A stretch of DNA of 64,000 nucleotides from Thermomonas sp. (lineage in GTDB: Bacteria > Pseudomonadota > Gammaproteobacteria > Xanthomonadales > Xanthomonadaceae): positions 1 through 64,000 of the forward strand of contig NZ_JAHRWW010000027.1 of assembly GCF_019104945.1 (NCBI RefSeq), in the 5' to 3' direction. This document shows positions 48,571 to 58,539 of this stretch, piece by piece; position 1 is the stretch's first letter; every line of letters begins with the position of its first letter. The position numbers were made by a program, and so were the translations under genes. Below the pieces are notes generated by a model that saw nothing but the letters and a program-made list of their open reading frames with translations, had not been told where the DNA came from and did not search any database.

Positions 48571-51351
48571 TCAGAACTTGTAGCTGGCACCTAACAGCAG
48601 CGTGCGGCCCCACTTGATGTATTCCAGCGGGCGATCTTTGCTGCCCGAATAGGTGCGATAGGCTTCGTCACCCAAGTTGCTGGCTTGCAGCAGCAGGCTC
48701 AAGCCCTTCAAGCTACTGCCTTCACCGAAGGTGTAGCTCACCTGCGCGTCGGTGATGTTTTCACCCACGACATAGCGCAGGATGCGCGCACCGTCGAAGT
48801 TACCGATCTCACCAATAAAGTCCGAGCGACGACGATTATTGACGCGGAACTCGAAGCCATTGCGCTCGTAATACGCAGTGAAGTTGAACACGCGCTTGGA
48901 GAGGCCCGGCAGCGAGATCGGATCATTCCCCACGCTGCTTGCGCTTTCTGGGTCTAGGATTTTCACACTGCTGTCGTTAAAGCTCGCGCTCGCCACAACG
49001 CCAAACCCTTCCAGCGCTGGTGCAAACATATCCAGCGGCAGCGAGGCGGTAAGCTCGATACCCTGCAACTTGCCGCCCTTGCCGTTGAACGGGGCGCTCA
49101 TCGTGCCTTGGGTCTTCACCGGCACGGTCATGCCTGCAGGCGGCACCCAACCTTGCAACAGATCGGTGAAGTCATAGCCATCGCGGGTTTGCGTGTAGAT
49201 ATAGCTGGTGAGGTCTTTATAGAAATACGCCGCGGCGATATAAGCCTTGGTGCCAAAGTACTTTTCCCAAGAAATATCGAAAGCATTGGCACGCCACGGA
49301 TCAAGCAGGGGGTTACCGCCACCCGCACCCGGCTTACCAGTTGCCGTGTCCACACCAAACTCTACCGAGGCGCGCAGTTGATCCACGCGCGCACGCGCTA
49401 CCTGCCGCGCCATCGCCACACGCAGGGTTTGATCATCGGCCAGCGAGAAGGCGAGATTCAAACTCGGCAGCACGTCGGTATAGGTCTTGCCATTGCTATA
49501 CGGGCGGATCTCTTGGCCTGCAGGCTGCGAGCTATCCCACACGCGCGAGTCCGACGATTGGTCGGTATGCTGAATTTGCAAACCGATATTCCCGCGCACC
49601 GGCACCGCGCCCCACATAGTGTCGATATTGCCTTGAACGAAGGCCGTACTGATCGCTTCGTTGACCGTCCACGCCTTCGGGATCAAATACGCCGCCGTGT
49701 TATCGGTGGGGTTGAAGGTCATGTACTTGTCCACGGCACCCGGTACATTCCACGAAGGGATATAGCCAATGCCTGCAAAGCTCAAGTCCACCAGCCCATA
49801 TTGCAGGTCAGCACCTACTGGCGTATCGCCCTGCGCGCCCACATTGATATTACCCTCGGGCTGCTTTTTATCCTTGCTGCGATCGGCATAGTTCAAACCC
49901 AGCTTGATCCCAGAGAACGCATTCTCCAACGCTGCCGGAACGGGGGTTCCCAAATCAAGGCGGAAGCCCTTCAGCTCGTCTTTGACACTTGGCACCTTGC
50001 CGTAGCCCGAGCCATAGATGGTGTTGGCTAGATATAGCTTGGTTGGGTCGGAGTAATCAAAGCCTGGCTTGATCTGTGAAAAGCCATTTTGGTTGATCGT
50101 GAGCTGCACCGAATCGAGCTGCGGCTGCGGCATCAGCTGGGTATTGTTCTCAAGGTTCAGCTCATCACGCTTGGCGCGCGACCACGACGCATCGGCAGTG
50201 AGCTTGAAGCCATTGCTGAAGAACCATTCGTTCTTAAAGCCCACCGCATCGATGGTGTCTTTGCGCTTGTTGTACATCCCACGCACCAACGGATAGACGT
50301 TATTCGCCGTACCACCGGTGAATGTATTGTTGCCATTGACTTGTGCGCCGATCATATCAAGGCGACCGAAGTTGCCGTTGTAGTCACCGATATGCACTTC
50401 AAACTGATTGGCAGTGTTCTCTTGCTTTGCCTGCGAATGGAACACGTCGAGCGTGCTGATCCACGTTTCACTGGCGCGCACTTCCAACGTACCCATCACG
50501 CCATCGCGCTTGGTGTAACCAGTGCGGCGTAGCGCCTTGATGCCGTCAGAATAGTAAGTCCCCGCATTGACCCCAGGACGCCAATTGGCACCAATCGCCT
50601 GCCAAGGCTCGTATAGGCCCACCTGATCTTCTTGCACTGGCGTATCGGAATGCGAATAGCCAATCGCAAAGCCAACGGTGCGCGCCGCATTCTGCCCAAT
50701 GTAACTGGCGTTGAAGCGATTGCCCGTGGCCCCTTCATTGGCTGCCGATCCTAGTGAGCTGCGCTGCCAGCGGCCACTGATGGCAAACACCGGCTTGTCG
50801 TAGTTCAGCGGGCGCACGGTGCGCATATCCATCGTGCCGGAGAGCCCCTGCCCTACGAGCGCCGCATCGGGTGTTTTATACACGGTGACACCCGCCATCA
50901 GTTCCGACGGATATTGGTCGAACTCTACGCTGCGGTTATCGCCGGTGCTCACCAGCTCACGACCATTGAGTAAGGTTGTGGCGAAGTCGGGCGACAAACC
51001 GCGCACGCTGATGACCTGCGCACGCCCAGCAACACGCTGCGCGGCAAGACCAGGAAGACGGGCAATAGATTCAGCAATGCTGACGTCGGGCAGCTTGCCG
51101 ATATCCTCGGCGGACACGGCTTCAACAATAGACGTAGCGTCCTTCTTGATGTCGATGGCGCGTTCGATACCCCCACGGATACCGGTGACAACAACCGTAT
51201 CAAGATTCTTCGCGTCGTCCGCTTTCTTCTTGGCTTTCGCCGATGTGTTTTGCGCGTCGGTTTGCGCCTCTTGCGCGTGCACTTGCATCGTCAACATCAG
51301 CGCTGCCGAAGCGAGCGCCACGCTCAATAAATTTCGCTTTAACTGCACCAT
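48571..51351 (-). CDS. TonB-dependent receptor, maltodextrin uptake type
   Basis: A 926-residue outer-membrane receptor. The signal peptide ends MQVHAQE. A TonB-box-like NLDTVVVTG follows, then the plug (SIVEAVSAEDIGKLPDVSIAESIARLPG ... VSVRGLSPDFATTLLNG) and a large beta barrel that ends LLLGASYKF with the C-terminal Phe. The N-terminal plug style is that of the Caulobacter/Xanthomonas carbohydrate receptors (MalA type). Position next to alpha-glucosidases and an operator-like palindrome suggests that it imports maltodextrins. Confidence 0.9.
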   Translation of the reverse strand: MVQLKRNLLSVALASAALMLTMQVHAQEAQTDAQNTSAKAKKKADDAKNLDTVVVTGIRGGIERAIDIKKDATSIVEAVSAEDIGKLPDVSIAESIARLPGLAAQRVAGRAQVISVRGLSPDFATTLLNGRELVSTGDNRSVEFDQYPSELMAGVTVYKTPDAALVGQGLSGTMDMRTVRPLNYDKPVFAISGRWQRSSLGSAANEGATGNRFNASYIGQNAARTVGFAIGYSHSDTPVQEDQVGLYEPWQAIGANWRPGVNAGTYYSDGIKALRRTGYTKRDGVMGTLEVRASETWISTLDVFHSQAKQENTANQFEVHIGDYNGNFGRLDMIGAQVNGNNTFTGGTANNVYPLVRGMYNKRKDTIDAVGFKNEWFFSNGFKLTADASWSRAKRDELNLENNTQLMPQPQLDSVQLTINQNGFSQIKPGFDYSDPTKLYLANTIYGSGYGKVPSVKDELKGFRLDLGTPVPAALENAFSGIKLGLNYADRSKDKKQPEGNINVGAQGDTPVGADLQYGLVDLSFAGIGYIPSWNVPGAVDKYMTFNPTDNTAAYLIPKAWTVNEAISTAFVQGNIDTMWGAVPVRGNIGLQIQHTDQSSDSRVWDSSQPAGQEIRPYSNGKTYTDVLPSLNLAFSLADDQTLRVAMARQVARARVDQLRASVEFGVDTATGKPGAGGGNPLLDPWRANAFDISWEKYFGTKAYIAAAYFYKDLTSYIYTQTRDGYDFTDLLQGWVPPAGMTVPVKTQGTMSAPFNGKGGKLQGIELTASLPLDMFAPALEGFGVVASASFNDSSVKILDPESASSVGNDPISLPGLSKRVFNFTAYYERNGFEFRVNNRRRSDFIGEIGNFDGARILRYVVGENITDAQVSYTFGEGSSLKGLSLLLQASNLGDEAYRTYSGSKDRPLEYIKWGRTLLLGASYKF

Positions 51352-51478
51352 CTTCCCCTCCAGAAAATGCTAAACCAAGATTCGGGTAGTCCTATGTCAC
51401 CCGCGTTTTTTTCCCGCAATTTTCGTGATTGCATGAACACCACGATGGTGTGACAGGTCGCGGGCAAACAAAAGAACC

Positions 51479-51492
51479 TGCATACGTATTCA
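51479..51492 (+). promoter_or_regulatory. Candidate LacI-type operator upstream of the TonB receptor
   Basis: TGCATACGTATTCA is palindromic around CG except for one base pair. It resembles the site at 55236-55253 (shared TGNATACGTNTNCA). It lies about 130 bp before the receptor start. The remainder of the 198-bp intergenic region shows no other clear signal. Confidence 0.6.
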
Positions 51493-51549
51493 TTGCAGCA
51501 ACCAGCAAAAATCTCGACAAATCCCCTACAAAACTCTTTGCCGATGCAA

Positions 51550-53592
51550 TTAAGACGCGTCTATCGGAACGAAACGCACCGCTGCACCGCCGCCACCTGC
51601 AAGCCAAAGACTGAGCACATCACGGCTTGTCACCGTTTTGGATTCGCGAACAAATTTGAAGCGCGCCTCGCCCTTCCAATCTGCGCCATCACCATCGCGA
51701 TAAATTTCGGCACGATAGGTTTTGCCTACATCGAGGAAGGCCAACGGAAGTGCCAGCGTGCGCGGGTTACGGTCATTCATCGCCCCAATGAACCAAGCAG
51801 GCGCGCCGCGCTGCTTACGCGCAATCGCTACGTACTCACCCACTTCACCTGCGAGCACCTTGGTGTCGTCCCAGTCCACGGCCACATCCTTAATAAACTG
51901 GAACGCGTCGGCATGTGCGGCATAGTGCTCGGGCAAATCCGCTGCCATCTGGATGGGGCTATAGAGCCCAACGTAAAGCGCGAGCTGCCGCGCCAACGTG
52001 CTGGGGATTTCCTGCCCATTGCGTCCGGTCAAACTCAGCACACCCGGCGTGTAATCCATTGGCCCTGCAAGCATGCGCGTGAACACGAGATTGACCTCAT
52101 GCTCCGGCGGGTTTGGCGGCACTGCCCAAGCGTTGTACTCCATCCCACGTGCGCCTTCACGGGCGATCCAGTTGGGGTAGGTGCGCCGCAGCCCGGTGTC
52201 TTTAATCGGCTCATGCGCGTTGATCGCAATATGGCGCTTCGCCGCTTCTTCTGCCACGCGCAAGTGGTGGTTGCTCATCCATTGGCCATCGTGCCATTCC
52301 CGCACAACCGGGCCATTTTTAGCATCCTGCCGCTCGATTTGTCCCGCATCGCAAACATAGCCGGTCTTCACCACATCCACGCCGTTGCGTGCATATAGAT
52401 CAAACGCTGCCCCAAGTTGGCGTTCGTAATGGCTCACCGCACAAGCGGTTTCATGATGGCCAATTAGATGCACACCTTTCTTGGCGGCATACGCGGACAA
52501 TGCAGGCAAATCAAAATCGGCCGTCGATTTTGTGTAATCAAAACCCCAGCCATTGGCAAACCAATCACCATCCCAACCGGGGTTCCAGCCCTCCACCAAC
52601 ACACCACGAAAACCGTTATCAGCGGCAAAATCGATATAGCGCTTGGTGTTTTCTGTGGTTGCGCCGTGCCTGGGCCCAGTGCCCCAAGTGTCTTGATTCA
52701 AATGCATCGACCACCACACGCCCACATATTTCGATGGTTTGAACCAGCTCACATCGCCCAATTTATTGGGCTCATTGAGGTTGAGAATAAGGCTGGATTC
52801 CACCAATCCACCCGCATACTCGCTGATTTGCACGCTTCGCCATGGCGAATGGAATGGCAAGGTGCGTACCACGCTCACGCCTTGCTCGCCTCCCGGCGCC
52901 AGCTCCGCTCGCAGCCGCTGGCCTTCGCTGCGGCGCAGCCACATGGAGGCGTAGTCCACCAGTGCGGCTTCGTGGATCGAGAGGTGTAACCCAGAATCTG
53001 TGCGCAGTGTGATCGGTGTATGCGCCTGCGATACTTCGACTAGCGGCGTGCGGTTATACAGATACTCGTAGCGGTTCCATTCGCCCGCCGGAATCCACCA
53101 CGCGGTTGCAGGTTTTGCAATCGCAAACTCGGTGTATTCGTCTTGGATTTCCAGATTTTTCAGCGCGGGTTGTTGTGGAAATTCATAGCGGAACCCGAGA
53201 CCATCGTCATAGACACGAAACACCACATCCATGCGCCGCTTGCCGCGCTGCTTTTCAACAAACGCCGCATGCAGCTCGTTGTAGTGGTTGCGCACAAAGC
53301 GGCGCTCCCCCCATGGCTGCTCCCACGTTTCATCAAACGGTGTCGTGGTTTTTTGCGTGAGTGCAAACCCTCCCAATAGATGCGGGCCATTACGCAAACG
53401 CAGGCCAAGGCGCGACTCTGCAATAACAGGCACGCCATCACGCAGCACGCGATAACTGATTCTGCCGTCGCCATCCACATCCAGCTGCACATTGATGCGC
53501 CCATCGGGTGACGCGACTTGCGCCACCTGTTCCGCCCACACCGTATTGGAGAGCAGGAGCGCGAACGCCAAGGCCATTTGCAATCGCTTCAT
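51550..53592 (-). CDS. GH97 alpha-glucosidase (SusB-like), exported
   Basis: A 680-residue glycoside hydrolase with a signal peptide (MKRLQMALAFALLLSNTVWAEQ). An N-terminal beta-supersandwich domain (SPDGRINVQLDVDGDGRI) precedes the TIM barrel (VGVWWSMHLNQDTWG, VLVEGWNPGWDGDW) and a C-terminal beta domain. The barrel holds GVDVVKTGYV, AINAHEPIKDTGLRRTYPN and REGARGMEYN; the Glu residues in HEP and REG are placed like those of inverting SusB-type enzymes. It would release glucose from maltodextrins in the periplasm. Start at 53592 follows GGTGAAGTG, 4 bp after the GH13 gene stop. Confidence 0.9.
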   Translation of the reverse strand: MKRLQMALAFALLLSNTVWAEQVAQVASPDGRINVQLDVDGDGRISYRVLRDGVPVIAESRLGLRLRNGPHLLGGFALTQKTTTPFDETWEQPWGERRFVRNHYNELHAAFVEKQRGKRRMDVVFRVYDDGLGFRYEFPQQPALKNLEIQDEYTEFAIAKPATAWWIPAGEWNRYEYLYNRTPLVEVSQAHTPITLRTDSGLHLSIHEAALVDYASMWLRRSEGQRLRAELAPGGEQGVSVVRTLPFHSPWRSVQISEYAGGLVESSLILNLNEPNKLGDVSWFKPSKYVGVWWSMHLNQDTWGTGPRHGATTENTKRYIDFAADNGFRGVLVEGWNPGWDGDWFANGWGFDYTKSTADFDLPALSAYAAKKGVHLIGHHETACAVSHYERQLGAAFDLYARNGVDVVKTGYVCDAGQIERQDAKNGPVVREWHDGQWMSNHHLRVAEEAAKRHIAINAHEPIKDTGLRRTYPNWIAREGARGMEYNAWAVPPNPPEHEVNLVFTRMLAGPMDYTPGVLSLTGRNGQEIPSTLARQLALYVGLYSPIQMAADLPEHYAAHADAFQFIKDVAVDWDDTKVLAGEVGEYVAIARKQRGAPAWFIGAMNDRNPRTLALPLAFLDVGKTYRAEIYRDGDGADWKGEARFKFVRESKTVTSRDVLSLWLAGGGGAAVRFVPIDAS

Positions 53593-53596
53593 CACT

Positions 53597-55165
53597 TCAC
53601 CTTTCATCTAATGGCACGCAGGCCACGCCGTAGGCGGGGACACATAGTTCACCGGCAATGGGTGTTGACCACTGCACCTCATCCGCAGACAGGTTGAAGA
53701 CCATCAACAAGCGCTGCTCCGGGTGCTCGCGCACAAACGCCAATAGCTGCGCTGGTGCATCAACGAAATGAATCGCTCCCGTCAACAAAGCAGGCTGTGT
53801 TTTACGCCAGTGCAAGAACTTACGAACTGCATGCAAGGTGGAGCCTGCGTCGTCTTCTTGCACCGAAACGCTAAGCAAGCGATGCGCCGGAGGCACCGGC
53901 AGCCAAGGTTTGTTCTGGCTAAATCCGGCATCACCCGTGCTCGTCCACGGCATCGGTGTGCGGCAGCCATCGCGGCCTTTGAAGTTCGGCCAAAACGCTT
54001 TTCCATAAGGATCTTGCAGCGCTTCAAAAGGCACTTCAGCTTCCGGAAGCCCCAACTCTTCGCCTTGGAAAAGGCATACCGAACCACGCAGCGAGCACAC
54101 TAATGCCACCAACATTTTTGCAAGTGCCGGGTCAGGGTTTTCACCACCCCAGCGCGTCACCGCACGCTGCACGTCGTGATTGGAAATGGCCCAGCAGGGC
54201 CAGCCTTCCAACATTTTTGCTTCCAAAGCCTCTACCGTTTGCCGTATATAGGCAGCGCTGAACTCTTCAGTGAGTAGCTCAAAGCTATAACCCATGTGCA
54301 AGCGCTTCGAGGTGCAGTATTCGGCCGTTGTCGCAAGTGAATCTTCTGACGAAATCTCCCCTACCGCGCCCACATCGGGGTAACTGTCCATCAGGGCGCG
54401 CACGTCTTCTAGCAACCCCAAATTTTCTGGCTGGGTGTTGTTGTAAATGTGGTACTGAAAGGCATAAGGGTTATCGGCGCTAAACCCACGTCCGGTGCGT
54501 AGCTCGGCGGGTTTGGGCGGGTTATCGCGCAGCTGGGCGTCGTGAAACGGGAAATTGATTGAATCCAGCCGAAACCCATCCACACCGCGATCGAGCCAGA
54601 ACTTCAAATTATCCAACTGCGCCTGACGCACGGCGGGGTTATGAAAGTTCAGTGCGGGCTGCGAGGATAGGAAATTGTGCAAGTAATACTGTCCACGGCG
54701 CGGCTCCCACGTCCACGCGACGCCGCCAAAAATCGACATCCAGTTATTCGGCGGGGTCCCGTCGGGCTTGGCGTCTGCCCAGACGAACCAATCGGCTTTG
54801 GGGTTGCTGCGGTTTTGCCTGCTCTCACGAAACCATGCGTGCTCGCTAGAGCAGTGCCCCAACACCTGATCAACCATCACCTTCAGCCCAAGGCGATGCG
54901 CTTTCTCCAAGACGCGATCAAAATCTTCCAGCGTTCCAAACAGCGGATCAACGCAGCGAAAATCGGCGATGTCGTATCCAAAATCCGCCATGGGTGAAGT
55001 AAAGAACGGTGAAACCCAAATGGCGTCCACACCTAGGGAGGCGACATAATCTAGCCGCTCATCAATACCCGGCAGGTCACCCACACCATCGCCGTTGGTG
55101 TCGAGAAAGCTACGCGGGTAGATCTGATAGATCACCGCACCGCGCCACCAGTTCTGCACTGTCAT
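53597..55165 (-). CDS. GH13 alpha-glucosidase, cytoplasmic
   Basis: A 522-residue alpha-amylase-family enzyme without signal peptide, close in style to subfamily GH13_23 alpha-glucosidases: WWRGAVIYQIYPRSFLDTNGDGVGDLPG at the N-terminus, catalytic Asp in GVDGFRLDSINF, Glu in AVGEISSED, and the transition-state Asp in WAISNHDVQR. It would hydrolyse maltose and short maltodextrins to glucose in the cytoplasm. It heads the leftward unit GH13-GH97-receptor and diverges from the MFS gene with a palindrome between. Confidence 0.93.
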   Translation of the reverse strand: MTVQNWWRGAVIYQIYPRSFLDTNGDGVGDLPGIDERLDYVASLGVDAIWVSPFFTSPMADFGYDIADFRCVDPLFGTLEDFDRVLEKAHRLGLKVMVDQVLGHCSSEHAWFRESRQNRSNPKADWFVWADAKPDGTPPNNWMSIFGGVAWTWEPRRGQYYLHNFLSSQPALNFHNPAVRQAQLDNLKFWLDRGVDGFRLDSINFPFHDAQLRDNPPKPAELRTGRGFSADNPYAFQYHIYNNTQPENLGLLEDVRALMDSYPDVGAVGEISSEDSLATTAEYCTSKRLHMGYSFELLTEEFSAAYIRQTVEALEAKMLEGWPCWAISNHDVQRAVTRWGGENPDPALAKMLVALVCSLRGSVCLFQGEELGLPEAEVPFEALQDPYGKAFWPNFKGRDGCRTPMPWTSTGDAGFSQNKPWLPVPPAHRLLSVSVQEDDAGSTLHAVRKFLHWRKTQPALLTGAIHFVDAPAQLLAFVREHPEQRLLMVFNLSADEVQWSTPIAGELCVPAYGVACVPLDER

Positions 55166-55235
55166 CGTTGCTCCACATCCTTGCCTTGAGAGTGGACTAT
55201 GCCGGTGAATCGCCGCATTTGTAGAGGGTGAGCCG

Positions 55236-55253
55236 CTTGAATACGTTTACAAG
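55236..55253. promoter_or_regulatory. Candidate LacI-type operator between divergent sugar genes
   Basis: CTTGAATACGTTTACAAG is an 18-bp palindrome with central CG and two mismatched pairs, in the 149-bp region between the GH13 glucosidase and the MFS carrier. It resembles the site at 51479-51492. One site here could control both directions. Confidence 0.65.
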
Positions 55254-55314
55254 ACCAAGTCAGGCTAAGCTGCGCTATATCTAGTGCAGACGCTTCAACG
55301 GGACAGGGGAACCC

Positions 55315-56805
55315 ATGCACACCAATGCCACCGCCACCAAACCACAGCTGACGTTCTGGCAAATCTGGAATATGTGCTTCGGCTTTCTCGGCATCCAGTT
55401 TGGGTTTGCTTTGCAAAACGCCAATGTCAGCCGAATTTTTCAAACCCTCGGCGCAAGCATGGACAACATCCCCATCCTCTGGGTGGCAGCGCCATTGACG
55501 GGTCTGCTGGTGCAGCCCCTCATCGGCTATTGCTCTGATCGCACGTGGACACGCTTGGGCAGACGCCGTCCGTATTTCTTAATTGGTGCCGTACTGTCAT
55601 CGCTTGCGCTGTTTATATTCCCTAACGTGCCATCGCTATGGATTGCAGCGGGCATGCTGTGGGTGCTGGACGCGTCTATCAATGTGTCGATGGAGCCTTT
55701 CCGCGCCTTCGTTGGCGACCAGCTCCCCACTTCCCAGCGCCCTACCGGCTTTGCCATGCAAAGTTTTTTTATCGGTGTCGGCTCGGTGGTGGCCAGTCTG
55801 TTGCCTTATTTGCTGGAAAAATTCGGCGTGAGCAATACCGCCGCTGCGGGTGAAATCCCCAACACCGTGCGCTATGCGTTTTATGCGGGTGGTGTTGCAC
55901 TGCTCGCGGCCATTAGTTGGACCGTGCTTCGCACCCGCGAGTACCCGCCAGAACAATTGGCCCACTGGGACGAAGCCCCGCCCCAACCACGCCGAGCTGG
56001 CGGCGAGGGATGGGTACGCACATTGGCGGCCCTCGCCATTGCCTGCGGATTACTGCTTGCTGCTTTCGTAGAAAGCCGCGCACTTGATAAAGCGCTTTAC
56101 ATCCTCTCCGGCCTACTCTGCGGCTTTGGTGCAGCGTTTTTGCTTCGCACCTTCTTGCGTGCGGACAATGCATTTACCCGCATCCTCGACGACGTTCGCG
56201 ATATGCCCCCAGCAATGACGCAGCTCGCTGTCGTGCAATTTTTCTCTTGGTTCGCGCTATTCGCCATGTGGATCTACACCACTGCGGCGGTGACTGAAAC
56301 ACACTTTGGTAGCACCGACCCGGCATCGGCTGCCTACAACGCGGGGGCTAACTGGGTAGGCGTACTGTTTGCTGCCTATAACGGGTTTGCCGCGCTGGCC
56401 GCGATGGTCATCCCATGGATGGCGCGGCGCTTCGGCCTGCGCGGAAGCCACCTCATCAACGCCGTACTGGGTGGTCTAGGCCTGCTCTCCATCAGCTGGA
56501 TCCGCGACCCGCACTGGCTACTACTCTCTATGGTGGGTGTGGGCTTTGCTTGGGCCTCGATCCTCTCTCTCCCCTACGCCATGCTGTCGGACTCAGTGCC
56601 TGCCGCGAAGATGGGCACCTATATGGGCATCTTCAATTTCTTTATCGTCATTCCTCAGCTTGTTGCTGCCAGCTTGCTGGGCTTCATATTGAAAACGCTT
56701 CTCGACGGCCATCCCATCAATGCGCTTGCGATTGGCGGCGCCAGCATGATCGTTGCAGGGCTATGCGTACTACGCGTTCGCCTAGCCTCTGAACCATCGG
56801 TTTAA
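55315..56805 (+). CDS. MFS sugar transporter (maltose/sucrose GPH-like)
   Basis: A 496-residue inner-membrane carrier with about 12 hydrophobic segments. The N-terminal part has FWQIWNMCFGFLGIQFGFALQNANVSRIFQ and GYCSDRTWTRLGRRRPYFLIG, the motif shared by plant-type sucrose carriers and proteobacterial maltose carriers of the Caulobacter MalY kind. It would move maltose or maltodextrin into the cytoplasm, next to the cytoplasmic GH13 enzyme. 11 bp upstream of the amylase gene. Confidence 0.88.
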   Translation: MHTNATATKPQLTFWQIWNMCFGFLGIQFGFALQNANVSRIFQTLGASMDNIPILWVAAPLTGLLVQPLIGYCSDRTWTRLGRRRPYFLIGAVLSSLALFIFPNVPSLWIAAGMLWVLDASINVSMEPFRAFVGDQLPTSQRPTGFAMQSFFIGVGSVVASLLPYLLEKFGVSNTAAAGEIPNTVRYAFYAGGVALLAAISWTVLRTREYPPEQLAHWDEAPPQPRRAGGEGWVRTLAALAIACGLLLAAFVESRALDKALYILSGLLCGFGAAFLLRTFLRADNAFTRILDDVRDMPPAMTQLAVVQFFSWFALFAMWIYTTAAVTETHFGSTDPASAAYNAGANWVGVLFAAYNGFAALAAMVIPWMARRFGLRGSHLINAVLGGLGLLSISWIRDPHWLLLSMVGVGFAWASILSLPYAMLSDSVPAAKMGTYMGIFNFFIVIPQLVAASLLGFILKTLLDGHPINALAIGGASMIVAGLCVLRVRLASEPSV

Positions 56806-56816
56806 GGATTTTTTGA

Positions 56817-58535
56817 ATGCGCACAATGCCTATGCTTACCACCCTTGCCTGTAGCCTGCTGGCCGCCTGTGCAGCGACAGCGTCCAACCCTCCCAGCAAA
56901 GAGTATTACGGCACGCTAGAACCTTTCGCCAGCGAAGCGGTGTACTTCGTCATGACCGACCGCTTCGTCAATGGCGACACATCTAACGACCAGCGCGACC
57001 AAGGCGGTGCACTGCACACCTTTGATATCCCACTTGCGCCTTGCAACGGCGTGGCAGGCAATATCGGCTACCTCGGTGGCGACTTCAAAGGCATTGCCGA
57101 TCACCTTGGCTACATTCAAGAGATGGGCTTCACCTCCGTGTGGATCACGCCCATCGTGGACAACCCCGATCAAAGTTTCACTGGCGGCACTGCACCCAGC
57201 TGCGGCGGCATTTTGGCCGACAAAGGGAAAACCGGCTATCACGGCTATTGGGGTGTCAACTTCTACAAGGTCGATGAGCATCTCCCCAGCCCAGATATGA
57301 GCTTTCGTGACCTTGCCAACGCGATGCACGCCAAAAAATTAAAGCTCGTCCTCGACATCGTAGGCAACCACGGCTCGCCCGCATGGGGCATGGCGTTTAA
57401 TCAACCCAAGTTCGGCAAAATTTACGACCAACACAATGTCCTGATTGCCGATCATCAAAACCTGCCACCGGAGCAGCTTGATCCTGCCCAGCATCCCTTG
57501 CAGCGTTTTTACAATACACGTGGCCCAGTAGATGGCGCCAACGGCTCAATTTTCGACGGTAATCTTGCCCAACTCTCCGATTTTAATGAGCACAATCCTG
57601 CCGTATTGGATTATTTAGCCGGTGCTTACGAGCAGTGGATCGAACAAGGCGCTGACGCATTCCGTATCGACACCATCGCGTGGATGCCCGATGCATTTTG
57701 GCAACGGTTTACGACACGCATCCGCAGCAAGCACCCAGGCTTTTTTATGTTTGGTGAAGCGTTTGATTACAACGCCAAGACCATTGCACGCCATACATTG
57801 CCCGGCCACGGTGAAACCAGTGTGCTTGACTTCCCCATGAAGCAGGCGATGGAAGAAATCTTTGGCCATAAGCAGGCAGGCTTCGAACGCATACGCGAGA
57901 GTCTGCATTTGGAAAACGGCCCGTATGCGAACCCCTATGACCTCGCCACGTTTTACGACAACCACGATATGCCACGCCTAGATGCCACCGATGCGGGCTT
58001 CATCGATGCGCACAACTGGCTGTTCACCGCACGCGGCATTCCGGTGATTTACTACGGCTCGGAAATGGGCTTTATGCGCGGCCGCCCAGAGCACGGTGGA
58101 AATCGAAATTACTTTGGCACTGAAGGTATCGAACAAGCCAAGACAAGCCCCATTCGCAGCGCGCTCACACGCATCGCCAATGTGCGTGCACACTCGCCTG
58201 CATTACAGCGCGGGCTGCAGATCAACCTGCAACTTGAAGGCAACCGCGCCGCGTTTTACCGCGTCTATCAACACCAAGGCGTTACGCAAACCGCACTGGT
58301 GCTTCTCAATAAGGGCGACGACGCAGCCGCATTTACTATCGACACACTGCTTCAACCGGGCCACTGGCAATCCGCACTGGACGGAACCACGCTTGAGCTA
58401 AAACAAGGCCAGTCACTCGGTATTAGTGTGCCGGCTCATGACGTAAAAGTGTTTCTATTGAATGCCCCGATCACCGCGCCCGCACTGACCGCGGCACTTG
58501 AGCAAGCCATGCGTCGCGCGCGCCTACCCCACTAG
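56817..58535 (+). CDS. GH13 alpha-amylase lipoprotein
   Basis: A 572-residue GH13 enzyme with a lipoprotein signal: lipobox LLAAC with Cys18 and Ala at +2, so outer-membrane sorting is expected. Catalytic segments are DAFRIDTIAWM (nucleophile), FMFGEAFDY (acid/base) and TFYDNHDMPR. VYFVMTDRFVNGDTSND and KLKLVLDIVGNHG are typical of alpha-amylase/cyclomaltodextrinase-like enzymes. It may cut starch or maltodextrin at the cell surface or in the periplasm. Convergent with the regulator gene. Confidence 0.92.
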   Translation: MRTMPMLTTLACSLLAACAATASNPPSKEYYGTLEPFASEAVYFVMTDRFVNGDTSNDQRDQGGALHTFDIPLAPCNGVAGNIGYLGGDFKGIADHLGYIQEMGFTSVWITPIVDNPDQSFTGGTAPSCGGILADKGKTGYHGYWGVNFYKVDEHLPSPDMSFRDLANAMHAKKLKLVLDIVGNHGSPAWGMAFNQPKFGKIYDQHNVLIADHQNLPPEQLDPAQHPLQRFYNTRGPVDGANGSIFDGNLAQLSDFNEHNPAVLDYLAGAYEQWIEQGADAFRIDTIAWMPDAFWQRFTTRIRSKHPGFFMFGEAFDYNAKTIARHTLPGHGETSVLDFPMKQAMEEIFGHKQAGFERIRESLHLENGPYANPYDLATFYDNHDMPRLDATDAGFIDAHNWLFTARGIPVIYYGSEMGFMRGRPEHGGNRNYFGTEGIEQAKTSPIRSALTRIANVRAHSPALQRGLQINLQLEGNRAAFYRVYQHQGVTQTALVLLNKGDDAAAFTIDTLLQPGHWQSALDGTTLELKQGQSLGISVPAHDVKVFLLNAPITAPALTAALEQAMRRARLPH

Positions 58536-58539
58536 CCGA

